Below are positions 27,054 through 37,300 of a DNA stretch of 64,000 nucleotides, one piece after another. Both the position numbers and the translations under genes were made by a program. The stretch covers positions 7,286,721-7,350,720 of the forward strand of contig OY783223.1 in the NCBI GenBank assembly GCA_963678705.1, written 5' to 3'. Each line of letters opens with the position of its first letter. Positions within the stretch are counted from its first letter, which is position 1. The DNA comes from Panorpa germanica (Eukaryota > Arthropoda > Insecta > Mecoptera > Panorpidae). The notes under the pieces were generated by a model that saw only the letters and a program-made list of their open reading frames with translations, was not told where the DNA came from and did not search any database.

Positions 27054-27144
27054 AATGAAAGAGATGATATTAAACAGTATAATGTATTTATTATTTGAAC
27101 ACATAAATAAAACTAACTACAAATATGTTATAGTGTAATTACAT

Positions 27145-27708
27145 TTATTCACCTCTATGTTTTTCCAACATATCTTCCTCCAGTTTTTGATTCTTAAACA
27201 ATTCCAGCAACTTTTCTGTAGCTGATTGACTTTGTTCAAGCGGCATTGATAAATCCTTTTGTGGAAAACTAGCTAGATTCAGCTCTGGATTACGATGGGT
27301 AAATGGAGTCCATGGTCCTTGAATTGATGGATGATCTGTATGCCACATTTTCCTGAGTCTTAATGCTTGAGAATCTCCATTTTGAGACTTTAAAAGATTT
27401 ATCCATTTTCCGACATCATCACGAGTGTAATTTCGACAACTAATAAGTTGCTTATCACCATTCAAATATTCAGCAGCCAAAACAGCACCTCTATGACGTC
27501 TAGGTTTAATATAAACAACTATACCTGGATTACTTTTTGCAAAATCTAATAAATCATTTTCAATAAAATCTCGAACACCTCTACTAGAGCCATGGCTTTT
27601 GCAGAATTTAATTGTTACGCGTTGTAATTGGCAAACATACCGCCCTAATCCATTCTGGAGAGGAGCTCTTGGAAATCCTGACTTTAAGAACAAATGCGAA
27701 TTGGACAT
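27145..27708 (-). CDS. mRpL43: mitochondrial ribosomal protein L43
   Basis: A component of the large subunit of the mitochondrial ribosome. Single exon, 187 residues, ATG at 27708. The conserved core is clear: [20 protein letters not shown], then a [20 protein letters not shown] segment and [19 protein letters not shown] (L43/S25/CI-B8 thioredoxin-like domain, about residues 20-125). A divergent C-terminal tail with [11 protein letters not shown] follows. The gene converges on VARS2, with only 91 bp between stop codons, and its own AATAAA (complement at 27087-27092) lies inside the VARS2 3' region, so the two 3' UTRs probably overlap. Confidence 0.93.
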   Translation of the reverse strand: MSNSHLFLKSGFPRAPLQNGLGRYVCQLQRVTIKFCKSHGSSRGVRDFIENDLLDFAKSNPGIVVYIKPRRHRGAVLAAEYLNGDKQLISCRNYTRDDVGKWINLLKSQNGDSQALRLRKMWHTDHPSIQGPWTPFTHRNPELNLASFPQKDLSMPLEQSQSATEKLLELFKNQKLEEDMLEKHRGE

Positions 27709-27936
27709 ATTAATATTTTTATTTTAGTATATTAATTACAATTTCAAGAGATTATAAATATTTAAGGTTATGTGCACTTCAGTATAGTAGTTCTAATGAT
27801 TTAACGTGACATAAGTAAACAACTTAACGTAGTATACATAAACCGCGAATTTTAAATATAATATTTAAAAACAATTCGAAGCACTGCATTAAAGTTAATT
27901 AATAAAAATAATGTGTCTGGTCCGCAAAAATGTAAT

Positions 27937-28563
27937 TTAGGTTGTAGATGATTCATCAATTTCAACTACTCCCATCATATCAATTAAATCTTCGTAACAT
28001 ATGTAGTCATATACGTCTCCCTGTGTTTTCTTTAATATGCAGTCAACTTCTGCATCAGTTGAGCAATGCTCTCCAGGAAATGTTAACACTACACGTAAAT
28101 CAGCAGATGAAATAAAACCGTTGCCCTCCCTATCAAAAAGTTCCAAAGCTTTTCGAAATTTTTGTTCTGCATCGTTTTCTTTTTCATAGATAGCCATCAT
28201 GTCACAGAATTTCTCTAAATTTACTAAATTCATACTTACAACTTTATTGTTTTTGGTAACAATCATTTTTCCAGCAATATTTCTCACATGGTGTAGTTCT
28301 TCTTCTGTAGGGTGATATCCTAGGTGTCTCATCAACATTGGTACTTCTTTTTGTGAAATATATCCATCTTTATCACGGTCAAATAATTCAAAACCTTTCT
28401 TAAAATGGTTAAGCGTTGAATATGAAAAAGTTTTTTTTTGTGTTAATATCCCTGAATAATGAACTCGAATTGCACATGGTGTTGGCAGCGTACTAGCTAA
28501 TAATCTTGGTGGAGTTGAACGTCGTTGTAATAAATGTTTTTCTGCTTGAACGCCGTGTTTCAT
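27937..28563 (-). CDS. EF-hand calcium-binding protein, calmodulin-like
   Basis: Single exon, 208 residues. Residues 1-48 form a basic extension without obvious homology. A calmodulin-like body follows. The first EF-hand loop at 62-73 is canonical (DRDKDGYISQKE). A third loop at 144-155 (DREGNGFISSAD) ends in Asp instead of Glu, so calcium binding may be weak. The second and fourth hands are degenerate. The spacing and the GYHPTEEELHHV segment recall EFCAB2/DRC8, a dynein-regulatory-complex subunit of motile cilia, but an essential-light-chain or orphan calmodulin-like identity is also possible. The gene diverges from Rpn1 across 333 bp. Confidence 0.75.
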   Translation of the reverse strand: MKHGVQAEKHLLQRRSTPPRLLASTLPTPCAIRVHYSGILTQKKTFSYSTLNHFKKGFELFDRDKDGYISQKEVPMLMRHLGYHPTEEELHHVRNIAGKMIVTKNNKVVSMNLVNLEKFCDMMAIYEKENDAEQKFRKALELFDREGNGFISSADLRVVLTFPGEHCSTDAEVDCILKKTQGDVYDYICYEDLIDMMGVVEIDESSTT

Positions 28564-28896
28564 TTTGAAGTAAAAACTATTTTCAATTTAAATTAATAAT
28601 AGTTATACACAAAATTTTAATACATTACTTATAGATAAAGTAATCTAATACTGAAAATAAATTTTCTATACATTTTGTTTTTACCGCTTCAAATTGAACT
28701 ACGACATCTTTAGCTAATAATATATATTGAATCAATGGAGTTGGTAATATAGAAAACCTTAATTGCTTCCAAAAAATTTAAGATGACGGCGCATTTATTG
28801 TCAGTGAATTTGTGAAATAGAGGCCCGGTTATTAAGCTTCATAATTTTTCTATATATATTTGTAAGTTTTATAAATTGTAATACAACTAAATAATT
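28564..28896. promoter_or_regulatory. bidirectional promoter spacer, EF-hand gene / Rpn1
   Basis: The 333-bp spacer between two divergent start codons must hold the 5' UTRs and core promoters of both. No TATA box stands out at a convincing distance. AAGATGACGGCGC at about 28778-28790 resembles the YY1/Pho-type AAGATGGCGGC element found near starts of many housekeeping genes. Confidence 0.4.
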
Positions 28897-31800
28897 ATGG
28901 TTCAGGAGTCTGCCCCAGTTGTGGATAAAGCTGCGAATAAAAAAGATGTGAAGGAGGAAGAAAAAATTGATGCAGAATTGGTATGTTTTGAAAAAGAGGT
29001 TATTGTTAGTCATTGTTTTATAATGTCTAATAAACGTTTACTTTCATACATTACAAACAGTCTTAATTATGCTTACTTTAACTTATGTATAATACTTATT
29101 TCATGCATGCGTTTGTATATACGTCAATTCTAACCTGAAATGTCAAAAGTGATAATCATGCTATCCATATAAAGCAATTACAATTTCTTTTGCAGTCTGA
29201 TGAAGATAAGCAGCTGCAAGATGAACTCAATTTACTTGTTGAGAGACTCCAGGTTTGTGTATAGAATAATTTTTACATAACATATACATAAATGTAGTTT
29301 AACGTTTATAACAATTTCTTGTTGTTAGGGTCCTGACACAGCTTTATATTTGCCATCATTGGAAAATCTTCGTAGTCAAATTCGCGCAAGTACAACCTCT
29401 ATGACCTCAGTTCCGAAACCTTTAAAATTCATGCGTCCTCATTATGCTGCAATGAAAGAAATCTATGATAAAATTACTGAGGAAAGAACAAAGGAATTTT
29501 GTGCTGATGTTATATCAGTTCTTGCAATGACAATGGGCGAAGGTAGAGATTGTTTAAAATACAGATTACTTGGATCTGCTGATCAGATTGGCGAATGGGG
29601 CCACGAATATGTTCGTCATTTGGCTGGTGAAATCGCTGGAGAATGGGCCGTTCTACCAGAAACGGGAAGTGAGAGTGTACAAGAGAAATTAATTCATCTC
29701 GCTTGTCAAATTGTACCGTACAACATGGCTCATAATGCTGAAGCCGAAGCTTGCGATTTGTTAATGGAAATAGAGCATTTAGAACTCTTGGAGCAATTTG
29801 TAGATGAAGGTGCATACCCTAGAGTATGTTTGTATCTCACCAGCTGCGTTCCATACGTAGCAGACCCAGAAAATGCAAATCTGTTACATACAGCGTTAAA
29901 ATTGTTCAGAAAATTTAACCAGTACCCCCAAGCTCTTCGTTTAGCTATGCAATTAAACGACCACCCATTGATTGAAGAGATATTCTTATCATGCACTGAT
30001 CTATCCATCAAGAAACAGTTAGCGTTTATGTTAGGCAGACAACAAATCTTTTTGGAACTGAATGAAAATAGCAGTGATTACGATGATCTTGTTGAAATTA
30101 TGTCTAACTCAAATCTTAACAATCATTTCCTTAGTCTCGCACGTGAGTTGGATATTATGGAGTCAAAAACACCAGAAGATGTTTATAAATCACATTTGGA
30201 AAATTCTAGACCACCATTTGGTGGTGGGCAAGTAGATTCAGCACGTCAAAATCTTGCTGCTAGTTTTGTTAACGGTTTCGTTAATGCAGCATTTGGTCAC
30301 GATAAACTATTGTCTGAAGATGGACAGAAATGGTTGTATAAGAACAAAGAACATGGCATGTTAAGTGCAACTGCTAGTTTAGGATTGGTCCTGTTGTGGG
30401 ATGTTGATGGGGGTTTAACTCCTATTGATAAATATCTTTATTCTGCCGAAGATTATATTAAATCTGGTGCATTGCTGGCTTGCGGTATTGTAAACTGTGG
30501 TATTAGAAATGAATGTGATCCTGCCTTAGCTTTGTTGTCTGATTATGTTCTACACAACACTAACGTCATGAGAATCGGTGCTGTTCTTGGATTGGGGCTC
30601 GCCTATGCTGGTTCCAATCGTGACGCAGCTCTAACTCTGCTAGCACCAGTATTCAGTGATTCCAAGTCCAACATGGAAGTCATAGGAATGGCAGGCTTAG
30701 CTTGCGGTAAACATTATAAAATATAAGATAATAATCATCTTACATAACGACTTATTTTGAATATTTTCATTAGGTATGATTGCTGTCGGTTCTTGTAACT
30801 CTAAAGTGGCTGAATTAATAATGCAAACTTTGATGGAAAGAAGCGAGGCTGACTTGAAAGATACGTATGCTCGATTTTTGCCATTGGGTTTGGGTCTTGT
30901 TTACTTGGGCAGAAAAGAAGCCGTCGAAGCTGTTACAGCTGCACTAGAAGTGATTCCAGAACCGTTTAAATCAATGGCCGTGACAATGGTAGATGTTTGT
31001 GCTTACGCTGGAACTGGAAATGTTCTTAAAATTCAACAACTATTGCATATATGCTCCGAACATTATGAATCCAGCGAACCTGAAGAAAAGAAGGACTCGA
31101 AAGATAAAGATAAAGACAAGGTAAAAAATTTACGTTGTAATATTTCCTAATTTATTTTAAATGTATAATCTGATTATGTTCACCAGAAAGAGAAAGAGAA
31201 TAAAGAGAAAGAGGACAAGGAGAAAGATTTATCTGCTCGTCAAGCAGTTGCTGTTCTTGGAATCGCATTAATTGGAATGGGTGAAGAAATTGGCAGTGAA
31301 ATGGCTTATAGAACATTTGGGCATTTGGTATGCATTTATTTTTCACAATATTTCAATAGTTGCTAAATATTTGTTATAATTTTAATATATTTCAGCTCCG
31401 ATACTGCGAGCCCGTAATTCGACGATCCGTACCATTAGCTCTCGGGCTTATTTCAGTTTCTAATCCAAAACTAAATATCCTTGATACTCTTAGCAAATTT
31501 TCTCACGACAGTGACGCTGAAGTAGCTCATAATGCAATTTTCGCAATGGGATTAGCTGGAGCTGGAACTAATAATGCAAGGTAATTAGTTATATTCCGTT
31601 CTGTGCCGAATTAAGTTAAGCATTTATTTTAATTGTGAAATTAATTTCCCAGGCTAGCCGCTATGCTTCGTCAATTGGCACAGTTCCACGCTAAGGACCC
31701 AAATAATCTCTTTATGGTCAGAATTGCACAAGGGTTAACACATCTTGGAAAAGGAACGCTGACACTCTCACCGTATCACAGTGATAGACAACTCATGAGC

Positions 31801-32584
31801 CCTGTTGCACTATCAGGACTTTTAGCTACTCTTGTAGGATTTTTAGATGTTAAAAATAGTAAGTAATAGTTTTAAGGTGAAACGATATTTGGCCATTTCT
31901 GATTCGCGAAATATAGATGGCGATACTATACAGCAGGTTAAATATTATCAAGAAAAAACATGTTTTTTTTATGTTTAAATCGTTTTATGTAAGTAAGTAT
32001 AAACGCAAATCAAAATCTAAAGCTGCAATTAGTTAGATGAATAACGTATCTACATTTTAAGCTTTCTTCCACTGACTTTTAATGAGTTGGAACCGCAAAA
32101 ATAAGTTTTAAAAATGAATATTATTATATGTTCTAGTTAAATTCCAATTTTTATATCCTTCCCAATATACAATCTGCATATTTTTCATTTGTTAATCGTT
32201 CTATTTCAGTTATTTTGGGCCGTTCTCATTATCTACTCTACACATTGGCTACAGCCATGCAACCAAGAATGCTGGTCACTTTCGATGAAGATCTTAACAC
32301 ATTAGCAGTTCCCGTTCGCGTTGGAATGGTAACTCTTTTTCTAGACGACTCCCTTCCTGGTGTTATGGTTATAGAGTTTCTTATTTATATTTATTTTTCA
32401 GGCGGTTGATGTTGTAGGCCAAGCTGGCAAACCTAAAACTATTACAGGCTTCCAAACGCACACGACGCCAGTTCTTTTGTCACTTGGCGAACGAGCTGAG
32501 CTCGCTACAGATGAATATTTGCCATTGACACCTATCATGGAGGGCTTTGTTGTCCTTCGCAAGAATCCTGACTTTAATCCTTAA
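28897..32584 (+). CDS. Rpn1: 26S proteasome regulatory subunit Rpn1 / PSMD2
   Basis: The largest-class non-ATPase subunit of the 19S base; it docks ubiquitin, UBL shuttle proteins and Ubp6. Nine exons: 28897-28980, 29196-29252, 29329-30706, 30774-31120, 31187-31327, 31396-31580, 31653-31858, 32210-32328, 32402-32584. They total 2700 nt, or 899 residues, close to human PSMD2 (908). An acidic/lysine N-terminus leads into an alpha-helical rod. Proteasome/cyclosome repeats rich in Gly and Ala cover about 400-780 (e.g. [35 protein letters not shown]). A lysine/glutamate KEKE stretch at about 605-636 is split by an intron. The C-terminus is NPDFNP. A family C repeat lies in intron 8, and AATAAATAAA follows the stop by about 65 bp. 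Confidence 0.96.
31871..32155 (+). mobile_element. family C repeat, short form, in Rpn1 intron
   Basis: Starts TTTAAGGTGAAACGATATTTGG and matches the first ~285 bp of copies at 6405 and 10561, ending at the CCAATTTTTAT segment. It occupies most of the intron between 31858 and 32210, and the flanking splice sites are intact. Confidence 0.65.
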
Positions 32585-32680
32585 ATTTTATGATTGTGTT
32601 AATAATGTTTTATGTCATTCACTAATTTCTAATTATAAATTTAAGTAATAAATAAATTTCATAAAAATATTGAAGGGTAT

Positions 32681-32762
32681 TTTTCGTTGTCATCTTCACT
32701 CCTTCGTTGTCCTTTTCACTCCTTCGTTGTCATCTTCACTCTTTTGTTGTCATCTTCACTCT
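32681..32762 (+). repeat. 20-bp minisatellite, four units
   Basis: The unit CCTTCGTTGTCATCTTCACT is repeated four times with one or two changes per unit. It begins about 100 bp after the Rpn1 stop codon and directly abuts a family A fragment. Confidence 0.85.
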
Positions 32763-32764
32763 TT

Positions 32765-32983
32765 AGAGATAGCAAGTAGCGGTTGTGAGGTCCCATGCAT
32801 TTGGAATGTTGTACAACGTTGAATCCCTTTAATAATTTAAGAGACAAAACGACTTTTTTAATTGTTAATATCTCCTAACATATAAGGAGTTATTAATTGA
32901 ACAATTGAGGTTCTAGTAACCCACTTTATCAATACATAGTACACTTTTATACAAATTAAGACATAGGAGACAAGCCCATTCTT
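32765..32983 (-). mobile_element. family A fragment, one tip only
   Basis: Contains the family A interior from AGAGATAGCAAGTAGCGG onward and ends at a tip reading AGGAGACAAGCCCAT. The other half is absent. Confidence 0.6.
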
Positions 32984-33463
32984 GCACGCTGTTCTATTAT
33001 TGGCGGCTATAATCTTACGGGTAGCATGTAAATAAAAATAACGCTTTTAGTAATAACTATTTGTTTTAATAATATTTACAATGTAAGCCCTTATCAATTA
33101 ATATTACATACTATTATTTTTATATATAAAATAATTTCCAAATCGTTTAATTCAAATTTCAAATATATTCAGTCTTATTATGTATTTATTTCGTAAAAAT
33201 CTTAATCTAGTAACAGCAAAAATTTAACTCAAGTTTTATTACTTATAAGATATATTTACAAAAAATTATTCGGTTGGTATCCGTGATAAATATAATTATT
33301 TTCGATTCAAATAAATTTTAATATATGTATATCGGCGTTTTTATTTTGTTTAAATATCCAAAAATTGACGGAGCTATAGCTATATCAAATTTAATACATC
33401 ACGTCAGCTTCGTAATATAAACTTTCATGGGATACACAATGCAGCTGTTAGTAGTAATGGTCC
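32984..33463. other. intergenic, nothing recognised
   Basis: AT-rich spacer with a very degraded family A piece near 33330-33400 (ATTGACGGAGCTATAGCTAT). Confidence 0.4.
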
Positions 33464-34071
33464 AAGATCCCAGAGCCATCTGACATAACTTATTTTCAAA
33501 AGCATAGAACTGTCGGTTCTAAGTAGTCTCTACATGTACTTTTAAATACCTGCGTATTTGTGGAGTTCGTGTTTATTTGTATGACTGATTTTTAAATATA
33601 TTTTGTAGAATGTTATTCTGAAGTAAAATTAAAAGTGTCAGACGCTTTCCATGGGCCAGAACTTTTGTCAGACGCTTTAAAGCAAACACAACTACACTGT
33701 ATACTATATACTGTATATAATACGGTGTGCGCAATAGTATATACGCATCCACAATAGACTGAAACAGATTGTGAGTTTAAGAAGGGGAACCGAGTCACCA
33801 TGGATGTCTCACTCGCTCTTATTTTTTACAGAGCTTTAAAGCGTCAATTTTACTTCAGAATAACATTCTACAAAATATATTTAAAAATCAGTCATACAAA
33901 TTTAAGTAAAGTAACTCTTATTTTTAGTTACCTTTCTCACCTGGTACCTGCCCAGGTGTCACCGAGCGAACTCCACAAATACGCAAGTATTAAAAGTACA
34001 TGTAGAGACTACTTAGAACCGAAAGTTCTATGCTTTTGAAAATAAGTTATGTCAGATCGCTCTGGGATCTT
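33464..34071. mobile_element. 608-bp foldback element with long inverted arms
   Basis: The outer ends AAGATCCCAGAGC (33464) and GCTCTGGGATCTT (ending 34071) are complementary. Complementarity continues inward for over 150 bp, through the GACATAACTTATTTTCAAAA, CTACATGTACTTTTAAATAC and GAATGTTATTCTGAAGTAAA blocks. The right arm carries an extra ~60-bp segment (about 33907-33965) absent from the left. No target duplication is evident. The frames inside have no coding support. Confidence 0.75.
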
Positions 34072-34335
34072 ACTCTATAAATAACATATCACACGCACAC
34101 TCGTGTCTGTTTTATAAAAGAGATGGCAATCGTGCATTGGAATTTTCTAAAACTCAGAGACAAAATATGACTATAGTACTGGAAAGCCTTTTCTAATTCT
34201 ATCTAAACCTCAAACCTTATTCGGTATTCAATCCAAGAACAAATAGTTGCAGCATTTTAAGAAAATATAATATCAAGTATATCTTTTATTTAAGACTAGA
34301 AACAAATATCAGTTGTTTTTTATAAGACATTTTGC

Positions 34336-37300
34336 TTATGTGGCACTCGTGTCGTTCAGTGTGTATGTCCAGTGGGGCCATGTTTTAATTTCTTCAAATA
34401 ACGCATCACCAGGGCTTAAAGATGGTATAAGTTGTCGATGGCCGTATAGTTTATAATCTTTTGAAAGTTTTCCTTTTGCTACGCCGGATTCGATTAATTT
34501 TCTAGCGGCATTTATCTGTCTCTGTGGTGGCTTTACATTATTGAAAGTCCCTATGAAAGCTATTGCTATAGATTTCTTATTAAAACCTGAAAATAATTTA
34601 AAGTCATTATTAATATCTTGGTGAAGCAATATGAAAATCAAATTAATGGGCTTGTGTCCTCATTTTTTAGTGGTCGATTTTTCAATTGTTGATTGAAATT
34701 GATGTTAATAAATGTGTATTGGCGTGTCTATTTTATTAAATATCTAAATGTTGACGGAGATATAGCAATTAAAAGTTTGAATTGTAGTTTTAGCGCTAGA
34801 GATAGTCGGCCATTTGTATGACGTGAAATGCATTTTAACGTCAGTTATTTGTTGAGTAGATCAGTGCTTTGGTAATGTTTTGTAGCTCTTGGTAGTCGAA
34901 ATAATCAAGTTAAGTCAAAGAATAATAAGTTTTTATTTTATTTAACCCTGCTAAGGCAGACATAATATTGTAATTTTATTGTTCCTTGAAATAGCTGTAA
35001 ATAATATTTGATATTTTGATTGATATATAAGGATTGTGATGTCACACGCACTTTGACTGTGTACAACGTGGAATCACTTTAATAATTAAAGAGACAAAAT
35101 GACTTTTTTAATTGTTAATATCTCCTAACATATAAGAAGTTATTAAAAAATAATTGAACATTTGAGGTTCTAGTAACCCACTTTATCAATATATAGTACA
35201 CTTTTATAGAAATTAAGACATAGGACACAAGCCCATTATGATTTATGGTTTGTATCTTAGATAACATTTACCTTTGGTATGAGATCCTTCTGCGTCCCAC
35301 CCTCGTCCTTCATACACCGACCCATCACCACCCACCAGAAAATTATATGCTATATCCCACCAGTGTTTCGATTCTATATGAAATGATTGAATATATCGCA
35401 CATGAAATGTACACGTTGCCTATAAATACAAACAATATCATTATTAAGTTATAAGTGTAGCTATCAGATAATTCGTAGGGGTATTTCAAATATTAGATTA
35501 TAATTTACCTGATCAAAGCAAAAATCTGTTGCTGTGTGAGTTATTATGACTTTAGTTGCAGGAAGTTCTAATGGTGTTGAACCGTCAGGTGGCTGCGCTA
35601 ACCATTCTAGTCGCGTCACTATTCGAAGTTTATCGCCTTGTGACAGAATTGTATCACCTGTAATTAATAAATCAATTATAATTGCGTATGTTATTAGTTA
35701 TCAAGTAACTTGAATATTATAAATAATTTGTTTATAGAAAAAGGGGATTTCTATAAACCCCGCTGATAGTTTATGCGACCTCTAAATCAAAACAGCATCT
35801 TTATCTTAAAGTGGGGTCAAAGTTCTGCAATTATTAAAAGTCTAATACAATTTTTATATTACAACGTACAAACTAATGCCAAAGTATTGGCATGATCAAT
35901 TGTAGACTATTATGAAAATATATAATATATATATATAAATAAAATAGAAGTTGTGTTTTCCAAATATGTTGTTAGAGTTGCAAAAGAGCATGAAACTAAA
36001 TTTAACAAACTGTTACAAACAAATTTAGGTACATTTAGACTTTTTCTTTATATAAAACTATTAGAAAAGTGTAGGTTAGATTAAATGAAAGTGACCACAC
36101 CACTGGAGAACAAAGAAACAAACCTATTGAAGTCTCAATGGGGGTATTGACATTATCATCTTCACTTAAAGTGTTAGTAGTTGCACTTGTCGTACCTTCA
36201 TACGGCTTCACGGTCAGTATTGTAATCAATGTTATAATCATTATTATAGCTGTAACTGCAGTAACAATTAAAGACTTCTTCCGAAGATTCCATGTCTTTT
36301 GAAACCATTTTACACCTTGAATTAAAGTTTTAGAACTATTAGAATATAATAAATATTAATGAAAAGTGTAAATATCATTTCCTGTGTTTTATGGATTAAA
36401 TCTTTGCTATAAAAATGTATAATCAGTTTTTATTCGTGCAGTATTATTTCTTTTATACTTTAGAAGACCTTCACATATGACGTTTAGTTTTATTTTATTT
36501 TTTATGTACAAGGTGAGCAAGAGGCCACACATGAAATTGTAAACTGCGTATGTACCACATCTTAATTTCTATAAAACTGTGCAGTATATTGACAAAGTTT
36601 ACCAGAACATCAAATGTCTAATTATTCATCCAATTAGTCATCTCTTTTATACAACAGATCATAAAAGAGATAGCATACTTAACACAGAAACCCTTAATAG
36701 TGCGACATGTTACGTCATAAATATGGCCGACATCAGTAGCGCTAAAACTACAATTCAAACTTTTAATTGCTATATCTCCGTCAACATTTAGATATTTAAT
36801 AAAATAAAAACGCTAATATACATTTATTAACATCTATTTCAATCAACAATTAAAAAATCTACCTCTGGAAACTGAGTTTACAAGCCCAGTATGTATTTAT
36901 AACATTCTACCGTTTGATTCGTATTGATTTCATTCTATATCACCCTGTGCATGTTTTTGCGTGTGTATTTTATACTCGGACATGATTCTTTATGCATTAT
37001 TCCGTGAACAGCGTATTGCTAATCATTAAAACCGCGAAACACAACAAGTAAATAATATAAATAATACAAAAGATTCGTGAAATAATTTACATAAACAATA
37101 TTAAAAAAATATTACTGGCCATGTGTAATTTGTAATATCACGTTTCAGGTCCAAATGTAGATAAAACCAATAATGTTAACAAAATATTTATACTATGTTC
37201 TCATAGTGTAATAATAAATTATGTTTTCAAAGTAAAAATTAAGGTGTCAATTTTGTAACTGCTTATCTGACGTCTGTTAACCTGACGATTTTTCAAAGGC

